Shown here piece after piece: positions 1 through 7,484 of a DNA stretch of 34,408 nucleotides; within the stretch, counting starts at the first letter, position 1, and each line of letters starts with the position of its first letter. The DNA comes from an uncultured Actinomycetes bacterium (lineage in GTDB: Bacteria > Actinomycetota > Thermoleophilia > Solirubrobacterales > 70-9). The DNA is taken from assembly GCA_946482365.1 (NCBI GenBank), contig CAMLQY010000019.1, forward strand, positions 1 to 34,408, in the 5' to 3' direction. The notes below the pieces were generated by a model, which was not told the origin of the DNA, searched no databases, and saw nothing but the letters and a program-made list of their open reading frames with translations. Both the position numbers and the translations under genes were made by a program.

Positions 1-1189
1 CCTCGGTGAAGGCGTAGAGCAGCTTGGCGCCGTGGCGGATGATCCCGTTCCACTCTTGGTCAGTGCCGGGCAGGAAGCCCGGCACGTCGGTGAAGGTGAG
101 GATCGGGACGTTGTAGCAGTCGCAGGTGCGGACGAAGCGGGCCGCCTTCTCGGAGGCCTCGATGTCGAGGACGCCGGCGAGGAAGGCGGGCTGGTTGCCG
201 ACTATGCCGATCGGGAAGCCGTCGAGCCGCGAGAAGCCGCAGACGATGTTCTTGGCGAAATGCTCGTGCACCTCGAAGAACTCGCCGTCGTCGACGATCC
301 GCGAGATCACCTCGCGCATGTCGTAGGGCTTGGAGGGGTCGTCGGGGACGAGGGTGTCGAGCTCCTCGTCTTCGCGCTCCGGATCGTCGTCCGGCTCGAA
401 GCGCGGCGGCGCCTCGAGGTTGTTGGAGGGCAGGAAGCCGAGCAGGTAGCGCACGTCCTCTAGGCAGCTCTCCTCGTCCTCGGAGGCGAAGTGGGCGACG
501 CCCGACTTCGTGTTATGGCTCATCGCCCCGCCGAGCTCCTCGAACTCGACTTCCTCGCCGGTCACCGTCTTGATCACTTCCGGGCCGGTGATGAACATGT
601 GCGAGGTCTCCTTGACCATGAAGATGAAGTCGGTCATCGCCGGCGAGTAGACCGCGCCGCCGGCGCAGGGGCCCATGATCAGGCTGATCTGGGGGATCAC
701 GCCGGAGCACTGCACGTTGCGGACGAAGACGTCGCCGTAGGCGCCGAGCGAGACGACGCCCTCCTGGATCCGCGCGCCGCCGGAGTCGTTGATGCCGATC
801 ACCGGCGCTCCGACCTGGGCGGCGAGGTCCATCACCTTGCACATCTTCTCCGCCATCACCTCGCCGAGACTGCCGCCAAAGACGGTGAAGTCCTGCGAGA
901 AGACGAAGACGGTGCGGCCGTCGATCGTGCCGTGGCCGGTGACGACGGCGTCGCCCCAAGGCCGTTTCTTCTGCATCTCGAAGTCGTAGGTGCGGTGGCG
1001 GACGAAGGTGTCGAGCTCCTCGAAGGAGCCCGGGTCGAGCAGCTTTTCGACCCGCTCGCGGGCGGTCATCTTGCCCTTCGCGTGCTGCTTCTCGACCGCC
1101 TCCTCGGAGGCGGAGTGAATCGCTTCGGAGCGCAGCTCGCGCAGGTAGGCGAGCTTCTCCTCGTGGGTGATCGGGTTCTTCTCTCGCAT
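1..1189 (-). CDS. pccB: Propionyl-CoA/acyl-CoA carboxylase, carboxyltransferase (beta) subunit, partial
   Basis: Carboxyltransferase subunit that moves CO2 from carboxybiotin to an acyl-CoA, most likely propionyl-CoA, giving methylmalonyl-CoA in the cytoplasm. The 396 residues present start [13 protein letters not shown] and run off the left edge, so the C-terminal part is missing. Visible crotonase-fold landmarks are [11 protein letters not shown] (about residues 134-144), which includes an oxyanion-hole glycine pair, and [12 protein letters not shown] (about 173-184), which binds the acyl-CoA in the N-domain. [19 protein letters not shown] and [12 protein letters not shown] follow in the C-domain, as in PccB/AccD5-type proteins. 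The start is the ATG at 1189, with a TAGACT -10 box ten nt upstream. Methylmalonyl-CoA mutase lies 2.1 kb away on the same strand. Exact acyl-CoA preference (propionyl versus acetyl or others) cannot be read from sequence alone. Confidence 0.93.
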   Translation of the reverse strand, partial: MREKNPITHEEKLAYLRELRSEAIHSASEEAVEKQHAKGKMTARERVEKLLDPGSFEELDTFVRHRTYDFEMQKKRPWGDAVVTGHGTIDGRTVFVFSQDFTVFGGSLGEVMAEKMCKVMDLAAQVGAPVIGINDSGGARIQEGVVSLGAYGDVFVRNVQCSGVIPQISLIMGPCAGGAVYSPAMTDFIFMVKETSHMFITGPEVIKTVTGEEVEFEELGGAMSHNTKSGVAHFASEDEESCLEDVRYLLGFLPSNNLEAPPRFEPDDDPEREDEELDTLVPDDPSKPYDMREVISRIVDDGEFFEVHEHFAKNIVCGFSRLDGFPIGIVGNQPAFLAGVLDIEASEKAARFVRTCDCYNVPILTFTDVPGFLPGTDQEWNGIIRHGAKLLYAFTE

Positions 1190-1199
1190 CGAGCGCGGG

Positions 1200-1205
1200 A
1201 GTCTA
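1200..1205 (-). promoter_or_regulatory. -10 box of pccB
   Basis: Minus-strand TAGACT ends 10 nt before the pccB ATG. It fits the TAnnnT pattern seen upstream of many genes in this window and would give an mRNA with almost no leader. No convincing -35 box was seen. Confidence 0.4.
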
Positions 1206-1236
1206 TTTCGGCAGGTCGAGCCGTGTCCCGAGACGG

Positions 1237-1264
1237 CGAAGGGCCCGCCGGAGCGGGCCCTTCG
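1237..1264 (-). terminator. Hairpin terminator of the decapeptide-repeat gene
   Basis: A perfect inverted repeat: CGAAGGGCCCGC (1237-1248), loop CGGA, GCGGGCCCTTCG (1253-1264). It starts 28 bp past the stop codon of the minus-strand gene at 1292-1951 and lies before the start of pccB. No U-tract follows, so termination strength is uncertain. Confidence 0.6.
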
Positions 1265-1291
1265 AACCCCGGTCAGGGGCAGATCGTGTGC

Positions 1292-1951
1292 CTAGAGCTC
1301 GGCGCAGATCGCGAAGGCCTCGACGCTGATCACGCCGCCGTCAGCGCCCTCCCTCGTCACCGTGGCAGTCCAGCCGGTTCGCTTGCCGTCTGCCCCCACG
1401 GAGGGATAAGACTCGGTCAGACCTGCCGTTTCGGCACCGCCTGGAATCGCTTTAGCGCCGCCACCGACAACCTGCTTTCCAGCCGGGCATTCAGCGGTGG
1501 CGGTCTGGAGATTGCCACCGCTGGGGCTGGTCTTGGTCACGTAGGACACGTTCCGAACCAGCTGAGCGAGGAAGTTGGGGGCGAGCTTGCTGCTCGTGAC
1601 CGCGCCACTGCCGAGCTTGCTCTCGCTCACCGCCCCGTTCTTGATCTTCGGTTCGGTGACCACCTGGCCGCCGAGCTGGCCGGCGCGAACCGAGCCGTTG
1701 GCGAGCTGGCCGGAGCCGATCGTCGCGTCGGCGATCTTCGCCCCGGTGACCGCGCGGTTGCGAAGCTTCGGCGTGGTCACGGCGCCGTTCCTCAGCTTGG
1801 CCGTGGTGACCGCGCCGTTGGCGAGGTGCTGTGACTTCACCGACTTCTTGCTCAGGCTCGTGGCCGCCACGGCCGCGCCGCTCAGCGCCACGAACAGGGC
1901 GATGCAGGAGATCACGGTGGCGGGGTTCAGATGCCTCTTCAGTTGCTTCAC
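1292..1951 (-). CDS. Exported/membrane-anchored protein with eight tandem decapeptide repeats
   Basis: A 219-residue protein of unknown function. A short basic start (MKQLKRHLNP) and a hydrophobic segment at about 12-31 form a signal peptide or N-terminal anchor. Residues 43-122 are eight back-to-back ten-residue repeats, roughly L-x-N-G-A-V-T-x-x-K (for example LANGAVTTAK, LRNGAVTTPK, IKNGAVSESK, LGSGAVTSSK). The segment just before them looks like a worn ninth copy. Similar GAVTTAK-type repeats occur in phage tail fibres, where they form triple beta-helices, so an extended trimeric rod is an inference here. A globular C-terminal domain (about 130-219) has two cysteines (ECPAGK and AICAEL) that could form a disulfide. 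The gene lies 20 bp downstream of the short SRPBCC-like gene and ends before a hairpin terminator. Start: ATG with AGAGGAA upstream. Confidence 0.7.
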   Translation of the reverse strand: MKQLKRHLNPATVISCIALFVALSGAAVAATSLSKKSVKSQHLANGAVTTAKLRNGAVTTPKLRNRAVTGAKIADATIGSGQLANGSVRAGQLGGQVVTEPKIKNGAVSESKLGSGAVTSSKLAPNFLAQLVRNVSYVTKTSPSGGNLQTATAECPAGKQVVGGGAKAIPGGAETAGLTESYPSVGADGKRTGWTATVTREGADGGVISVEAFAICAEL

Positions 1952-1971
1952 GCTGTTCCTCTCGGTTGGTT

Positions 1972-2184
1972 TCAGGCGGCGAACGGCTGCTTGCTCGGTT
2001 CGGCCAGGCCATCCAGGATCCGCTCGAGATCAGCCTCGGTGAGGCCGGAGTCGCGGCCCGCCCGCAGCTGCACCCGCGTGCCGAAGCCCTTCTCGGCCAT
2101 CGTCACCTCTACCCCTTCGACGCCCGCCACCAACTCCACCAGCTCGGGCTCGGACTTCATCAGCGTCCGCGAGACCTCGATCAT
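1972..2184 (-). CDS. Small SRPBCC-like protein, apparently internally shortened
   Basis: A 70-residue protein. Its start, MIEVSRTLMKSEPELVELV, resembles the first strand and helix of actinobacterial SRPBCC (START-like) proteins, which typically begin EVSRTLVKSPPELW. The segment KGFGTRVQLRA matches a later strand of the same fold (usually GWGTKVTLTA), and the end DLERILDGLAEPSKQPFAA resembles the C-terminal helix of that family. The stretch usually found between these parts is missing, so the protein is far shorter than the normal SRPBCC domain of about 140 residues. It could be a compact functional version or a decaying remnant. The comparison is from memory of the family and needs an alignment. 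It precedes the decapeptide-repeat gene on the same strand, 20 bp away, perhaps in one operon. Confidence 0.5.
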   Translation of the reverse strand: MIEVSRTLMKSEPELVELVAGVEGVEVTMAEKGFGTRVQLRAGRDSGLTEADLERILDGLAEPSKQPFAA

Positions 2185-2223
2185 GCCGCCCGCTTCAACC
2201 GGAGCGTCCGCGTTCCTCCCACC

Positions 2224-2257
2224 TCTCCCCCGTGAAAGAGACCGTTCAGGGGGGAGA
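2224..2257. repeat. Hairpin in the intergenic region (13-bp arms)
   Basis: Arms TCTCCCCCGTGAA (2224-2236) and TTCAGGGGGGAGA (2245-2257) pair at 12 of 13 positions around an 8-nt loop. It abuts the larger palindrome at 2259-2316, so the intergenic region between the two divergent genes consists almost wholly of two adjacent hairpins. Confidence 0.6.
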
Positions 2258-2258
2258 A

Positions 2259-2316
2259 ATCGCGCGCATCCGCCATTGACCCATCTCAGGTGTGGTCAAT
2301 GTCGGATGCGCGCGAT
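2259..2316. repeat. Palindromic element 1 (TTGACCC...GGTCAA core with long outer arms)
   Basis: An inverted repeat with 23-nt arms (2259-2281 and 2294-2316), 22 of 23 positions paired, around a 12-nt loop. The outer arm reads ATCGCGCGCATCCG. The inner part, with the loop, is a 24-bp core (2276-2299) that starts TTGACCC and ends GGTCAA. The core family recurs at 3219-3242 and 16409-16432. The ATG of the following gene (2299) lies inside the right arm, so a hairpin in the mRNA would hide the start codon. Confidence 0.75.
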
Positions 2317-3222
2317 GACAAGAGGGGTCGGAGGGCCTGGGAGCTGGCCGGGCAGCAGCACGGGGTGGTGGCACGGCGACAGCTGCTGGCGCTGGGCTTC
2401 AACGCGCGGGAAATCGAGCATCGAGTAGCCCGCGGTCGGCTGCATCCGGCGATGCGTGGCGTCTACGCAGTGGGCTGGCCTCACTTGACACAGAAGCGCC
2501 GCTGGATGGCGGCGGTGCTCGCCTGTGGGGACGGCGCGATGTTGAGTCACAGCAGCGCCGCAGCCCTCTGGGGAATCGGGAAGGAGAAACCAAGGCTGAT
2601 CGACATCAGCCTGACGCGGCGCACCAGATTGCGGCGTGCCGGGCTGCGGGTGCGCGCTCGTCCCACGCTAGCCGGGACCGATGTCGTGTGTCGGAACGGC
2701 ATTCCCGTCACGACCGTGGCGCGGACAGTCGTGGATCTCGCCTCTGAACTCAGCCCCACCACTGTCGAGCGAGCGATCAATGAAGCGGACAAGCACGGGT
2801 TGATCGACCCTGAAACGCTGCGTGTCACGCTCGATGACTACGCGGGCGAGCCCGGCGTCCAGCTCCTGCGCCGGCTCCTCGACAGGTACACGTTTCGCCT
2901 CTCCGACTCCGACCTGGAGATCATCTTTCGCCCGATCGCCGCGTCTGCCGGTCTACCCCTTCCCCTCTCCAAGCAGATGCTGAACGGCTTCGAGGTCGAC
3001 TTCTTCTGGCCGGACTTGGGACTTGTCGTCGAGACCGACGGCCTGCGCTACCACCGCACACCGGCAACCCAAGCCCGCGACGCCCGCCGAGACCGCGCCC
3101 ACGTCTTGGCTGGGATGACCCCACTCCGCTTCACCCACTACGAGATCAAGTACGAGCGCCCCCGCGTACGCCGCACCCTCGAACACGCCGCCGAGCTTCT
3201 GCACGAGCGGAAGCAGCATTGA
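2299..3222 (+). CDS. AbiEi-type winged-helix / DUF559 endonuclease-fold protein
   Basis: A 307-residue protein of the kind often labelled 'type IV toxin-antitoxin AbiEi family antitoxin domain' with a C-terminal DUF559 (Vsr-like, PD-(D/E)XK) domain. The N-terminal winged helix spans roughly 12-60 (QQHGVVARRQLLALGFNAREI, ending RGVYAVG). A middle region includes VPVTTVARTVVDLA-like sequence typical of the family. The nuclease-like core has E207 (SDLEIIF), D234 (FEVDFFWP) and E245-x-D247 (VVETDGLRYHR), a plausible metal-binding set. No AbiEii toxin partner is adjacent, so a toxin-antitoxin role is not supported; such orphans are common in actinobacteria and their function is unknown. ATG 2299 was chosen; a GTG at 2290 is in frame. 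The gene is bracketed by two copies of the TTGACCC palindrome, and its stop codon lies inside the second. Confidence 0.8.
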   Translation: MSDARDDKRGRRAWELAGQQHGVVARRQLLALGFNAREIEHRVARGRLHPAMRGVYAVGWPHLTQKRRWMAAVLACGDGAMLSHSSAAALWGIGKEKPRLIDISLTRRTRLRRAGLRVRARPTLAGTDVVCRNGIPVTTVARTVVDLASELSPTTVERAINEADKHGLIDPETLRVTLDDYAGEPGVQLLRRLLDRYTFRLSDSDLEIIFRPIAASAGLPLPLSKQMLNGFEVDFFWPDLGLVVETDGLRYHRTPATQARDARRDRAHVLAGMTPLRFTHYEIKYERPRVRRTLEHAAELLHERKQH

Positions 3223-3242
3223 CCCCACTGGAGGTGGGTCAA
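3219..3242. repeat. Palindromic element 2 (24-bp core only)
   Basis: A 24-bp sequence beginning TTGACCCC and ending AGGTGGGTCAA. The first seven and last seven bases are perfect inverted repeats. The TGA stop of the preceding gene (3220-3222) is part of the left arm. Unlike elements 1 and 3 it has no extended outer arms. Confidence 0.6.
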
Positions 3243-3288
3243 CTCTCGCTACATGGATCCTGAGCGGTGAGGATCGGCGGCTTACCGA

Positions 3289-4914
3289 CTAGAAGAACGC
3301 CCCGCCCCTGTACTCGCCGAAGACGTCGCGCATGGCGCCGCAGACCTCGCCGATCGAGGCGTCGGCGGCGAGCGCGGCGCGGATCGGGTGCAGGAGGTTC
3401 CCCTCCCCCCGGGCGACGTCGCGCAGGGCCTCCAGCTTCGCCTCGACGGCGGCCTGGTCGCGAGACTCCTTGAAGGCCTTCAGACGGGCCAGCTGGCGCT
3501 CCTCGGCCTCGGGGTCGACGCGGAGGATGTCGACGTCGTCGACCTGGTCGGTGACGTACTTGTTGACGCCGACGATGATGTCCTGGCCGGACTTGTAGCG
3601 CTCGTGGTAGGAGTGCGCGGACTCCTCGATCTCACGCTGCATGAACTCCAGCGCCTCGACCGAGCCGCCCATCCCCTCGACCTTCTCCATCAGCTCCCAG
3701 GAGCGGGCTTCGATCTCGTCTGTCAGCGACTCGACGAAGTAGGAGCCGGCGAAGGGGTCGACCGTGTCGGCGGCCCCCGACTCGTGGGCGATCACCTGCT
3801 GGGTGCGCAGGGCGATCCGGGCCGAGCGCTCGGTCGGCAGCGCCAGCGCCTCGTCGAAGCCGTTGGTGTGCAGGCTCTGGGTGCCGCCGCAGACGGCGGC
3901 GAAGCCCTGCAGGGCGACGCGGATGATGTTGACCTCGGGCTGCTGGGCCTGCAGCGTCACGCCCCCCGTCTGGGTGTGGAAGCGGATCTTCATCGAGCTC
4001 GGGTCCTCGGCGCCGAACCGCTCGGCGACGATCTTCGCCCACATCCGGCGCACAGCCCTGAACTTGGCGATCTCCTGGAAGACGTTGTTGTGCCCGTTGA
4101 AGAAGAAGGCGAGACGGGGCGCGAACTCGTCGATCTTCAGGCCTCGCTCCAGCGCCGCTTCGACGTAGGCGATCGCGTTGGAGAGCGTGAAGGCGACCTC
4201 CTGCACCGCCGAGCAGCCCTTCTCGCGGATGTGGTACCCGGAGATCGAGATCGTGTTCCATTTCGGCACGTTCTCGTGGCAGTACTCGAAGATGTCCGTC
4301 GTCAACCGCATCGTCGGCTCCGGCGGGTAGATGTAGTTGCCGCGTGCCATGTACTCCTTCAGCACGTCGTTCTGGACCGTGCCGCGCAGCTTCTGCGACG
4401 GGACGCCCTGCTCCTCGCCGACCAGCTCGTAGAGCAGCAGCAGGATCGCCGCCGGCGCGTTGATCGTCATCGACGTCGAGACCCCGTCGAGCGGGATCTG
4501 CTCGAAGCAGATCCGCATGTCCTCGATCGTGTCGATCGGGACGCCGGTGCGCCCGACCTCGCCCCGGCAGAGCGGGTCGTCGGAGTCGCGGCCGAGCTGG
4601 GTCGGCAGGTCGAAGGCCATCGAGAGCCCGGTGGACCCATGTTCGATCAGGTAGCGATAGCGCTCGTTGGTGTCCTCGGGGGTGGCGAAGCCGGCGTACT
4701 GGCGCATCGTCCAGAGCCGGTCGCGGTACATGCCGTCGTGGATGCCGCGCGTGAAGGGCGGGGCGCCCGGCTCGCCAAGGCGCTCTGCAAGGCCTGGGGC
4801 CACGTCGCTCTCGTCGTAGGCGCGCTGGATCTCGATGCCTGAGTCGGTGAAGACGCGCTCGTCTTCGGGCCCGACCAGGGGGGCAATGGTGCGGTGGGTC
4901 TCTTCGGTGGCCAT
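3289..4914 (-). CDS. mutB: Methylmalonyl-CoA mutase, large (catalytic) subunit without B12 domain
   Basis: A 541-residue protein holding only the TIM-barrel substrate domain of an adenosylcobalamin-dependent acyl-CoA mutase. The B12-binding domain must be a separate polypeptide, not present here. Key residues match Propionibacterium methylmalonyl-CoA mutase with a constant offset of 16: Y73 (RQYAGF; Tyr89), Q181 (GTVQND; Gln197), R191 (KEYMARGNY; Arg207) and H228 (SGYHIR; His244). Tyr and Arg at these places favour methylmalonyl-CoA; isobutyryl-CoA mutases have Phe and Gln. It converts (R)-methylmalonyl-CoA to succinyl-CoA, next to the carboxylase gene pccB in the same pathway. The start at 4914 (MATEETHRT) is preferred over an upstream in-frame ATG because a TATCCT box ends six nt before it, giving a leaderless mRNA, and the upstream extension looks non-coding. 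Confidence 0.93.
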   Translation of the reverse strand: MATEETHRTIAPLVGPEDERVFTDSGIEIQRAYDESDVAPGLAERLGEPGAPPFTRGIHDGMYRDRLWTMRQYAGFATPEDTNERYRYLIEHGSTGLSMAFDLPTQLGRDSDDPLCRGEVGRTGVPIDTIEDMRICFEQIPLDGVSTSMTINAPAAILLLLYELVGEEQGVPSQKLRGTVQNDVLKEYMARGNYIYPPEPTMRLTTDIFEYCHENVPKWNTISISGYHIREKGCSAVQEVAFTLSNAIAYVEAALERGLKIDEFAPRLAFFFNGHNNVFQEIAKFRAVRRMWAKIVAERFGAEDPSSMKIRFHTQTGGVTLQAQQPEVNIIRVALQGFAAVCGGTQSLHTNGFDEALALPTERSARIALRTQQVIAHESGAADTVDPFAGSYFVESLTDEIEARSWELMEKVEGMGGSVEALEFMQREIEESAHSYHERYKSGQDIIVGVNKYVTDQVDDVDILRVDPEAEERQLARLKAFKESRDQAAVEAKLEALRDVARGEGNLLHPIRAALAADASIGEVCGAMRDVFGEYRGGAFF

Positions 4915-4920
4915 CGGGAC

Positions 4921-4926
4921 AGGATA
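4921..4926 (-). promoter_or_regulatory. -10 box of the methylmalonyl-CoA mutase gene (leaderless)
   Basis: Minus-strand TATCCT followed by six nt and then the ATG. Transcription would begin at or next to the A of the start codon. The rest of the 164-bp region up to 5078, shared with a divergent gene, shows no clear operator. Confidence 0.5.
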
Positions 4927-5078
4927 TGCAGCCGAAACGCAGGTATGCGGCCCACCGGAACATTGCGGCCAAATACGGTTTGTGGAGGGAGATGCCGGGA
5001 ATAGTCTTGGCTGCAAATCGACATGCCGTAAGTCGCCAATCGGGGCAGCAGGGGGCGGCAGCAAAACGGAGGATCGAA

Positions 5079-6281
5079 ATGAGAGAAGTGACCCAGCCGG
5101 TAAGGGCCCGGGGGACGATGCCGTCAGTGGTAGCAGTGGTCGCTGCGCTGGCTGCGTTGCTCGCCTTTGCGCCCTTTGCCTCGGCCACCAGCGACCCGCT
5201 TGCCAGCGGCAAGACGAGCATCACCCTCAACAAGGGCTTCTTCAAGAAGCTGAAGAAGAGCGGCGTGAAGGTCCAGAAGATCAACCCCGCCACGGTGAAG
5301 AAGCGCAAGGCGACGCTACCTGTCAGCGGCGGCTCGCTCGACCCCCTCACCGGTGCCGGCAGCGTCGAACACAACGGGGGAATCAAGTTCAAGCGGGGCA
5401 AAAAAACTGCCAAGGTCAACGCCATCGTCCTCGAAACCTCGACCAACTCCCTGAAGGCGAAAGTCGCCGGGAAGAACATGAAGCTCGCCTCCGTCAAAGG
5501 CGTCACGGTGGCCCGAAACGGCTTCGGGGCGAACGTGAGCATCTCCTCGCTGAAGCTGACTGGAAAGGCGGCCAAGCAGCTGAACAAGAAGCTCGGCTTC
5601 ACCGGCAAAGCGAAGAAGAAATCCCCGTTCAAGGGCGGCAAGTCGCTGGGCGCGAGCGCGAGCGAAACCCAGCCGAAGACGGTGACTGTGCTCAGCGGCA
5701 ATGCGAGCTTGACCACAGACGAAACGACGGTCAAAAAGTTCGTGCTTCCCCCGCCCAACGGCCACCTGGTCAAAATCGAACCGATCTCTCCGACCGAAGC
5801 CGAAACGGTGGCGAATCCGTTCACGCCGGTTCTGAAGTTCCCGATCGGCGGTGGGACAATCGCACCGAATGCCTCCAGTGGGGTCGTTCAGACGACCGGC
5901 GGCGTGAAACTGGTGCAGACCGTCGCTCCGGAAAAAACGACGACGATGACGCTCGGCAACATCTGGATCGATCTGGGCGCGAAGACCGCCACGGTCGAAG
6001 TCACCGTGGAGTCGACGATCTCGCCGCAGCTCAACCTGGGTTCGCTCGGGCGTAGCTCGATCGCCAACCTCAACCTGGCCGGGGCGACGATCACATCGGA
6101 CCCCGCCACCCGGACGATCAGCGTCGCAAACGCCGTCGCGACGCTTCAGGCGGTCACGGCGGAGACGCTGAACTCGGTGTTCGGCGCTCCGTTCGACAAT
6201 GCGGAACCGCCGGTACCCCACCCGAAATTTGCCGAGGGAGACGGCCTCGGGACGTTCTCCTTCTCGGTTCAGACGCAGTAA
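5079..6281 (+). CDS. Secreted HtaA-like domain protein
   Basis: A 400-residue exported protein. Signal peptide: [16 protein letters not shown], then a hydrophobic core (about 17-34) and a likely cleavage site after ASA (about residue 36). The mature part seems to hold two related beta-rich modules, each with a glycine-led strand pair: [20 protein letters not shown] in the first and [20 protein letters not shown] in the second, joined by a lysine-rich linker. This layout resembles the HtaA domain, which binds haem in corynebacteria and is widespread as a secreted domain of unknown ligand in Thermoleophilia. No sortase signal or C-terminal anchor was seen. Start: ATG 5079 with GGAGG six nt upstream. 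It is transcribed divergently from the mutase gene and ends at a strong terminator. The HtaA assignment is from memory of the family and moderate; haem binding is not shown. Confidence 0.65.
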   Translation: MREVTQPVRARGTMPSVVAVVAALAALLAFAPFASATSDPLASGKTSITLNKGFFKKLKKSGVKVQKINPATVKKRKATLPVSGGSLDPLTGAGSVEHNGGIKFKRGKKTAKVNAIVLETSTNSLKAKVAGKNMKLASVKGVTVARNGFGANVSISSLKLTGKAAKQLNKKLGFTGKAKKKSPFKGGKSLGASASETQPKTVTVLSGNASLTTDETTVKKFVLPPPNGHLVKIEPISPTEAETVANPFTPVLKFPIGGGTIAPNASSGVVQTTGGVKLVQTVAPEKTTTMTLGNIWIDLGAKTATVEVTVESTISPQLNLGSLGRSSIANLNLAGATITSDPATRTISVANAVATLQAVTAETLNSVFGAPFDNAEPPVPHPKFAEGDGLGTFSFSVQTQ

Positions 6282-6306
6282 CCAAGCTCGCCCAGAGAAA
6301 CAGAAG

Positions 6307-6338
6307 AGAGGGCGGCCTGCGGGCCGCCCTCTTCTTTT
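6307..6338. terminator. Bidirectional intrinsic terminator
   Basis: GAGGGCGGCC (6308-6317), loop TGCG, GGCCGCCCTC (6322-6331), followed on the plus strand by TTCTTTT. Purines before the left arm give a pyrimidine-rich tail on the minus strand. It lies between the convergent HtaA-like and UDP-glucuronate decarboxylase genes and probably serves both. Confidence 0.85.
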
Positions 6339-6343
6339 CGGCG

Positions 6344-7291
6344 TCAGTCCGAAGCCCCGGCCAGCCGGTCGACGCCCGACTTCTCGATCGTAAGCCGCAA
6401 CCCCTCCCCAAGCTCGACGGCCGGCTCCCAGCCGAGCAGGTCGCGGGCGCGGCCGATGTCGGGGCGGCGCTGCTGCGGGTCGTCGACGGGCAGCGGCTCG
6501 AAGACGATCTCCGAGCGCGACTCGGTCACCTCGATCACCTTCCTGGCAAGCTCGAGCAGGGTGAACTCGTCCGGGTTGCCGATGTTGACCGGCGAGTGGA
6601 CGTCGGACTCCGCCAAGGCGACTATGCCGCGGATCAGGTCGTCGACGTAGCAGAAGCTGCGGGTCTGCTCGCCCTCTCCGAAGACGGTCAGCGGCGCGTC
6701 CTCGAGCGCCTGGCGCATGAAGGTCGGGATCGCGCGCCCGTCGTGCGCGCGCATGCGCGGCCCGTAGGTGTTGAAGATGCGGACGATCGAGGTGTCGACC
6801 CCCTGCTGGCGGTGGTAGGCCATCGTCAGCGCCTCGGCGTAGCGCTTCGCCTCGTCATAGACCCCGCGCGGGCCGATCGGGTTGACGTGCCCCCAGTAGT
6901 CCTCGGTCTGGGGATGGACCTCGGGGTCGCCGTAGACCTCGCTGGTCGAGGCGAGCAGGAAGCGGGCACGCTTGAACTTGGCCACCCCGAGCATGTGGTG
7001 GGTCCCGTGGGAGCCGACTTTGAGCGTGTGAAGCGGCAACCGCAGGTAGTCGATCGGGCTCGCCGGCGAGGCAAGGTGGTAGACGAAGTCGACGTCCTCG
7101 GGGATGTCGACGTGCTCGGTGATGTCGATGTTGCGGAACTCGAAGGCCGCGTCGCGGATGTGCTCGATGTTCTGCAGCGAGCCGGTCTCGAGGTTGTCGA
7201 CGCAGATCACCCTATGGCCCTGGCCGAGCAGGTAATCGCAGAGGTGGGAGCCGAGAAAGCCGGCGCCGCCGGTGACCACGCAGATGCTCAT
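6344..7291 (-). CDS. UDP-glucuronate decarboxylase (UDP-xylose synthase), SDR family
   Basis: A 315-residue extended SDR enzyme that likely converts UDP-glucuronate to UDP-xylose with bound NAD+, supplying nucleotide sugar for envelope glycans. The Rossmann motif GGAGFLGSH is at 8-16. The catalytic region reads [20 protein letters not shown] (about 112-131) with the active-site Thr/Ser-Glu, and YDEAKRYAE gives Tyr145-x3-Lys149. [14 protein letters not shown] and IFNTYGPRM are close to the wording of animal and bacterial UXS proteins, which favours decarboxylase over dTDP-glucose dehydratase or plain epimerase. The start at 7291 (MSICVVTGG) removes an implausible N-terminal extension and lies seven nt after a TAGCAT box. 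It is convergent with the HtaA-like gene across a shared terminator. Confidence 0.88.
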   Translation of the reverse strand: MSICVVTGGAGFLGSHLCDYLLGQGHRVICVDNLETGSLQNIEHIRDAAFEFRNIDITEHVDIPEDVDFVYHLASPASPIDYLRLPLHTLKVGSHGTHHMLGVAKFKRARFLLASTSEVYGDPEVHPQTEDYWGHVNPIGPRGVYDEAKRYAEALTMAYHRQQGVDTSIVRIFNTYGPRMRAHDGRAIPTFMRQALEDAPLTVFGEGEQTRSFCYVDDLIRGIVALAESDVHSPVNIGNPDEFTLLELARKVIEVTESRSEIVFEPLPVDDPQQRRPDIGRARDLLGWEPAVELGEGLRLTIEKSGVDRLAGASD

Positions 7292-7298
7292 CGAGCTG

Positions 7299-7304
7299 AT
7301 GCTA
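7299..7304 (-). promoter_or_regulatory. -10 box of the UDP-glucuronate decarboxylase gene (leaderless)
   Basis: Minus-strand TAGCAT, seven nt before the ATG at 7291, fits a leaderless start. The remaining intergenic DNA to 7484 has a lone TTGACA at 7414-7419 on the plus strand with no matching -10 box at normal spacing. Confidence 0.45.
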
Positions 7305-7484
7305 TCGGCCGCCCCTCGAGCGAGCCGCAAGCCGAGATCCGTGCAATTTGCGAGCAACTCAGCCGATCACCCGTCCAACAGGGGGGAGAACCCGTCTTCG
7401 CCCCTCCCTTCGCTTGACATGTTTGGACTACGGAACTGAACCGGTGCAGGGGAGCTCAGCAGCTTGAGAGAGCGGGAGTCTGCG

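Noticed and set aside
513..959. Minus-strand 148-codon frame beginning MGRRRRHRP
   Set aside because: It is an Arg-rich frame shifted relative to pccB, whose motifs are read in another minus-strand frame through the same DNA.
2299..3222. Complete AbiE-type toxin-antitoxin system
   Set aside because: No nucleotidyltransferase (AbiEii) gene lies next to it, and the fused DUF559 domain marks the orphan actinobacterial family.
3632..5824. A 730-codon minus-strand frame overlapping the mutase and the HtaA-like gene
   Set aside because: Its second half is out of frame with the mutase, and its first half is antisense to the secreted protein; neither part resembles a protein family.
7378..7389. CAGGGGGGAGAA shared with the hairpin arm at 2247-2258
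   Set aside because: The 12-mer has no inverted partner here, and a G-rich match of this length may be chance in such DNA.
7414..7419. TTGACA as a -35 box of the sigma factor gene
   Set aside because: No TAnnnT hexamer occurs 16-19 bp downstream, so a housekeeping promoter cannot be supported.
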